Assembly: GCA_012519255.1 (NCBI GenBank)
Contig: JAAYQQ010000104.1
Coordinates: 1 to 46,391 of the forward strand
Length of the DNA: 46,391 bases
Source: Methanobacteriota archaeon
GTDB lineage: Archaea > Thermoplasmatota > Thermoplasmata > Methanomassiliicoccales > Methanomassiliicoccaceae
Direction of reading: 5' to 3'
Part shown: positions 45,956 through 46,391 of the stretch, piece by piece
Position numbering within the stretch: position 1 is the stretch's first letter
How the letters are laid out: every line of letters starts with the position of its first letter
Position numbers and translations under genes: made by a program
The notes under the pieces: generated by a model
Seen by the model: only the letters and a program-made list of their open reading frames with translations
What the model was told of the DNA's origin: nothing
Database searches by the model: none

Positions 45956-46391
45956 TCGCCTCCTTCGCGCTGCTAGGCATGCTGGTGATGGCCACCCTGG
46001 TCATCCCGGCACCGGCGGCTGCACAAGATGGAACAGATTTCTTGATCGAGATCAGCGGTCCGCAGACCCTGATTCCTGAGGAGACGGCAAAGTATGTTGT
46101 GAATGTGGATGGCGGGCCGAGCGGTGACATCAAGTATGAAGTCACTGCCTCTAGCGGGGGCAGTGTCAGTCCCTCAAGCGGCAAAACCAGTGCCAATAAC
46201 TTTACCGTCACGGTGACCGCACCTGCCGACACTGGGAAGTTCATTGTCACATTCATCATCTCATCAGAAGATGGTCTGGTCAAAAAAACCGCCCAACAGA
46301 CTATAGAGGTCATCCCTCCAGTAGTGATCTCGGCAGAAGTGTTCAATAGCGGAAACGTCGCCGCCAAAGACGTGCCGGTGGAATTCTATGC
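45937..46391 (+). CDS. Secreted Ig-like/CARDB-type protein, truncated by window end
   Basis: The frame is open to the window end (about 150 residues). It begins with a signal peptide: 'KKKEVIASFALLGMLVMATLVIPAPAAAQD', basic start, hydrophobic core and Ala-x-Ala cleavage site. An Ig-like/CARDB-like part follows ('EISGPQTLIPEETAKYVVNV', 'TVTVTAPADTGKFIVTFII', 'VFNSGNVAAKDVPVEFY'). There is no ATG, GTG or TTG before the KKK; ACG 45937 has GGGGGTG five nt upstream, whereas ATG 45979 would drop the basic start. The gene overlaps the aglB end by up to 19 nt, so both are likely one operon of surface proteins. Confidence 0.7.

Noticed and set aside
45918-46367. Minus-strand 149-aa ORF at the window end
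   Set aside because: Low-complexity shadow of the plus-strand secreted protein, which has a signal peptide and continues the aglB operon.

Overview
The window is archaeal chromosome, about 46 kb and densely coded, with no phage, insertion sequence or CRISPR array visible. The archaeal markers are TBP, Orc1/Cdc6, PriL, Spt5, SecE, ribosomal P0/P1, aEF-1beta, an RNA polymerase operon with split A'/A'' and an undivided B subunit, two FtsZ lineages and AglB. Undivided RpoB together with the gene neighbourhoods suggests a euryarchaeon of the Thermoplasmatota (Methanomassiliicoccales or a relative). That placement is inference and was not tested with a tree. Many genes have good Shine-Dalgarno (SD) sequences. 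Others look leaderless, with a TATA box about 25 nt before the start codon.

Layout. 1-8 kb: UPF0147, a stand-alone Lrp/AsnC ligand-binding domain, a 55-aa ORF absent from the track, RimI, an M20 peptidase with GcvT, an aldehyde dehydrogenase, and a NIF3-like/Cdc6 pair. 8-14.6 kb: a leftward block of information genes and cell-division genes (L12/P1, P0, L1, L11, Spt5, SecE, then two tandem FtsZ genes). 14.7-20.9 kb: acylphosphatase, TatD-like hydrolase, TBP, a tandem ribbon-helix-helix regulator with a third (FtsZ2-type) FtsZ, TrmJ, TruA, an AK6/Fap7-like kinase and a CDP-alcohol phosphatidyltransferase. 20.9-27.6 kb: PriL, a COG1031-type radical SAM protein, malic enzyme, a PPC/DUF296 protein, aEF-1beta with its small zinc-ribbon partner, and CorA. 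27.8-37 kb: a tRNA-Lys gene interrupted twice, then rpoH-rpoB-rpoA1-rpoA2-rpl30e-nusA. 37-46.4 kb: a second radical SAM protein, an unknown 173-aa protein, PyrF, a 2151-aa AglB with an enormous repeat tail, and the start of a secreted protein cut by the window edge.

Most striking observations. (1) tRNA-Lys(UUU) carries two non-canonical introns, in the D-loop and the T-loop, each fitting a bulge-helix-bulge. (2) The malic enzyme gene has an in-frame UAG at codon 35 inside otherwise intact, family-like sequence. Seven other genes here end in UAG, so the codon is not globally reassigned; suppression (for example by pyrrolysine) or a nonsense mutation are the options. (3) AglB is fused to more than 1000 residues of extracellular repeats and a C-terminal anchor. 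(4) There are three FtsZ genes: two tandem copies share long identical DNA blocks, and the third sits behind a tandem-RHH regulator with a 9-bp inverted repeat at its predicted transcription start. (5) The L1 operon leader folds into a structure resembling an L1 binding site. (6) The TatD-like protein needs a CTG (or rarer) start to keep its metal motif. (7) Spt5 and RpoA'' have unusual N-terminal additions.

Three entries are missing from the supplied ORF track or would be mis-annotated from it: the 55-aa protein (788..955), the zinc-ribbon protein (26379..26549) and the edge-truncated secreted protein (45937..46391). All calls were made by reading the sequence; no database search or folding program was run.
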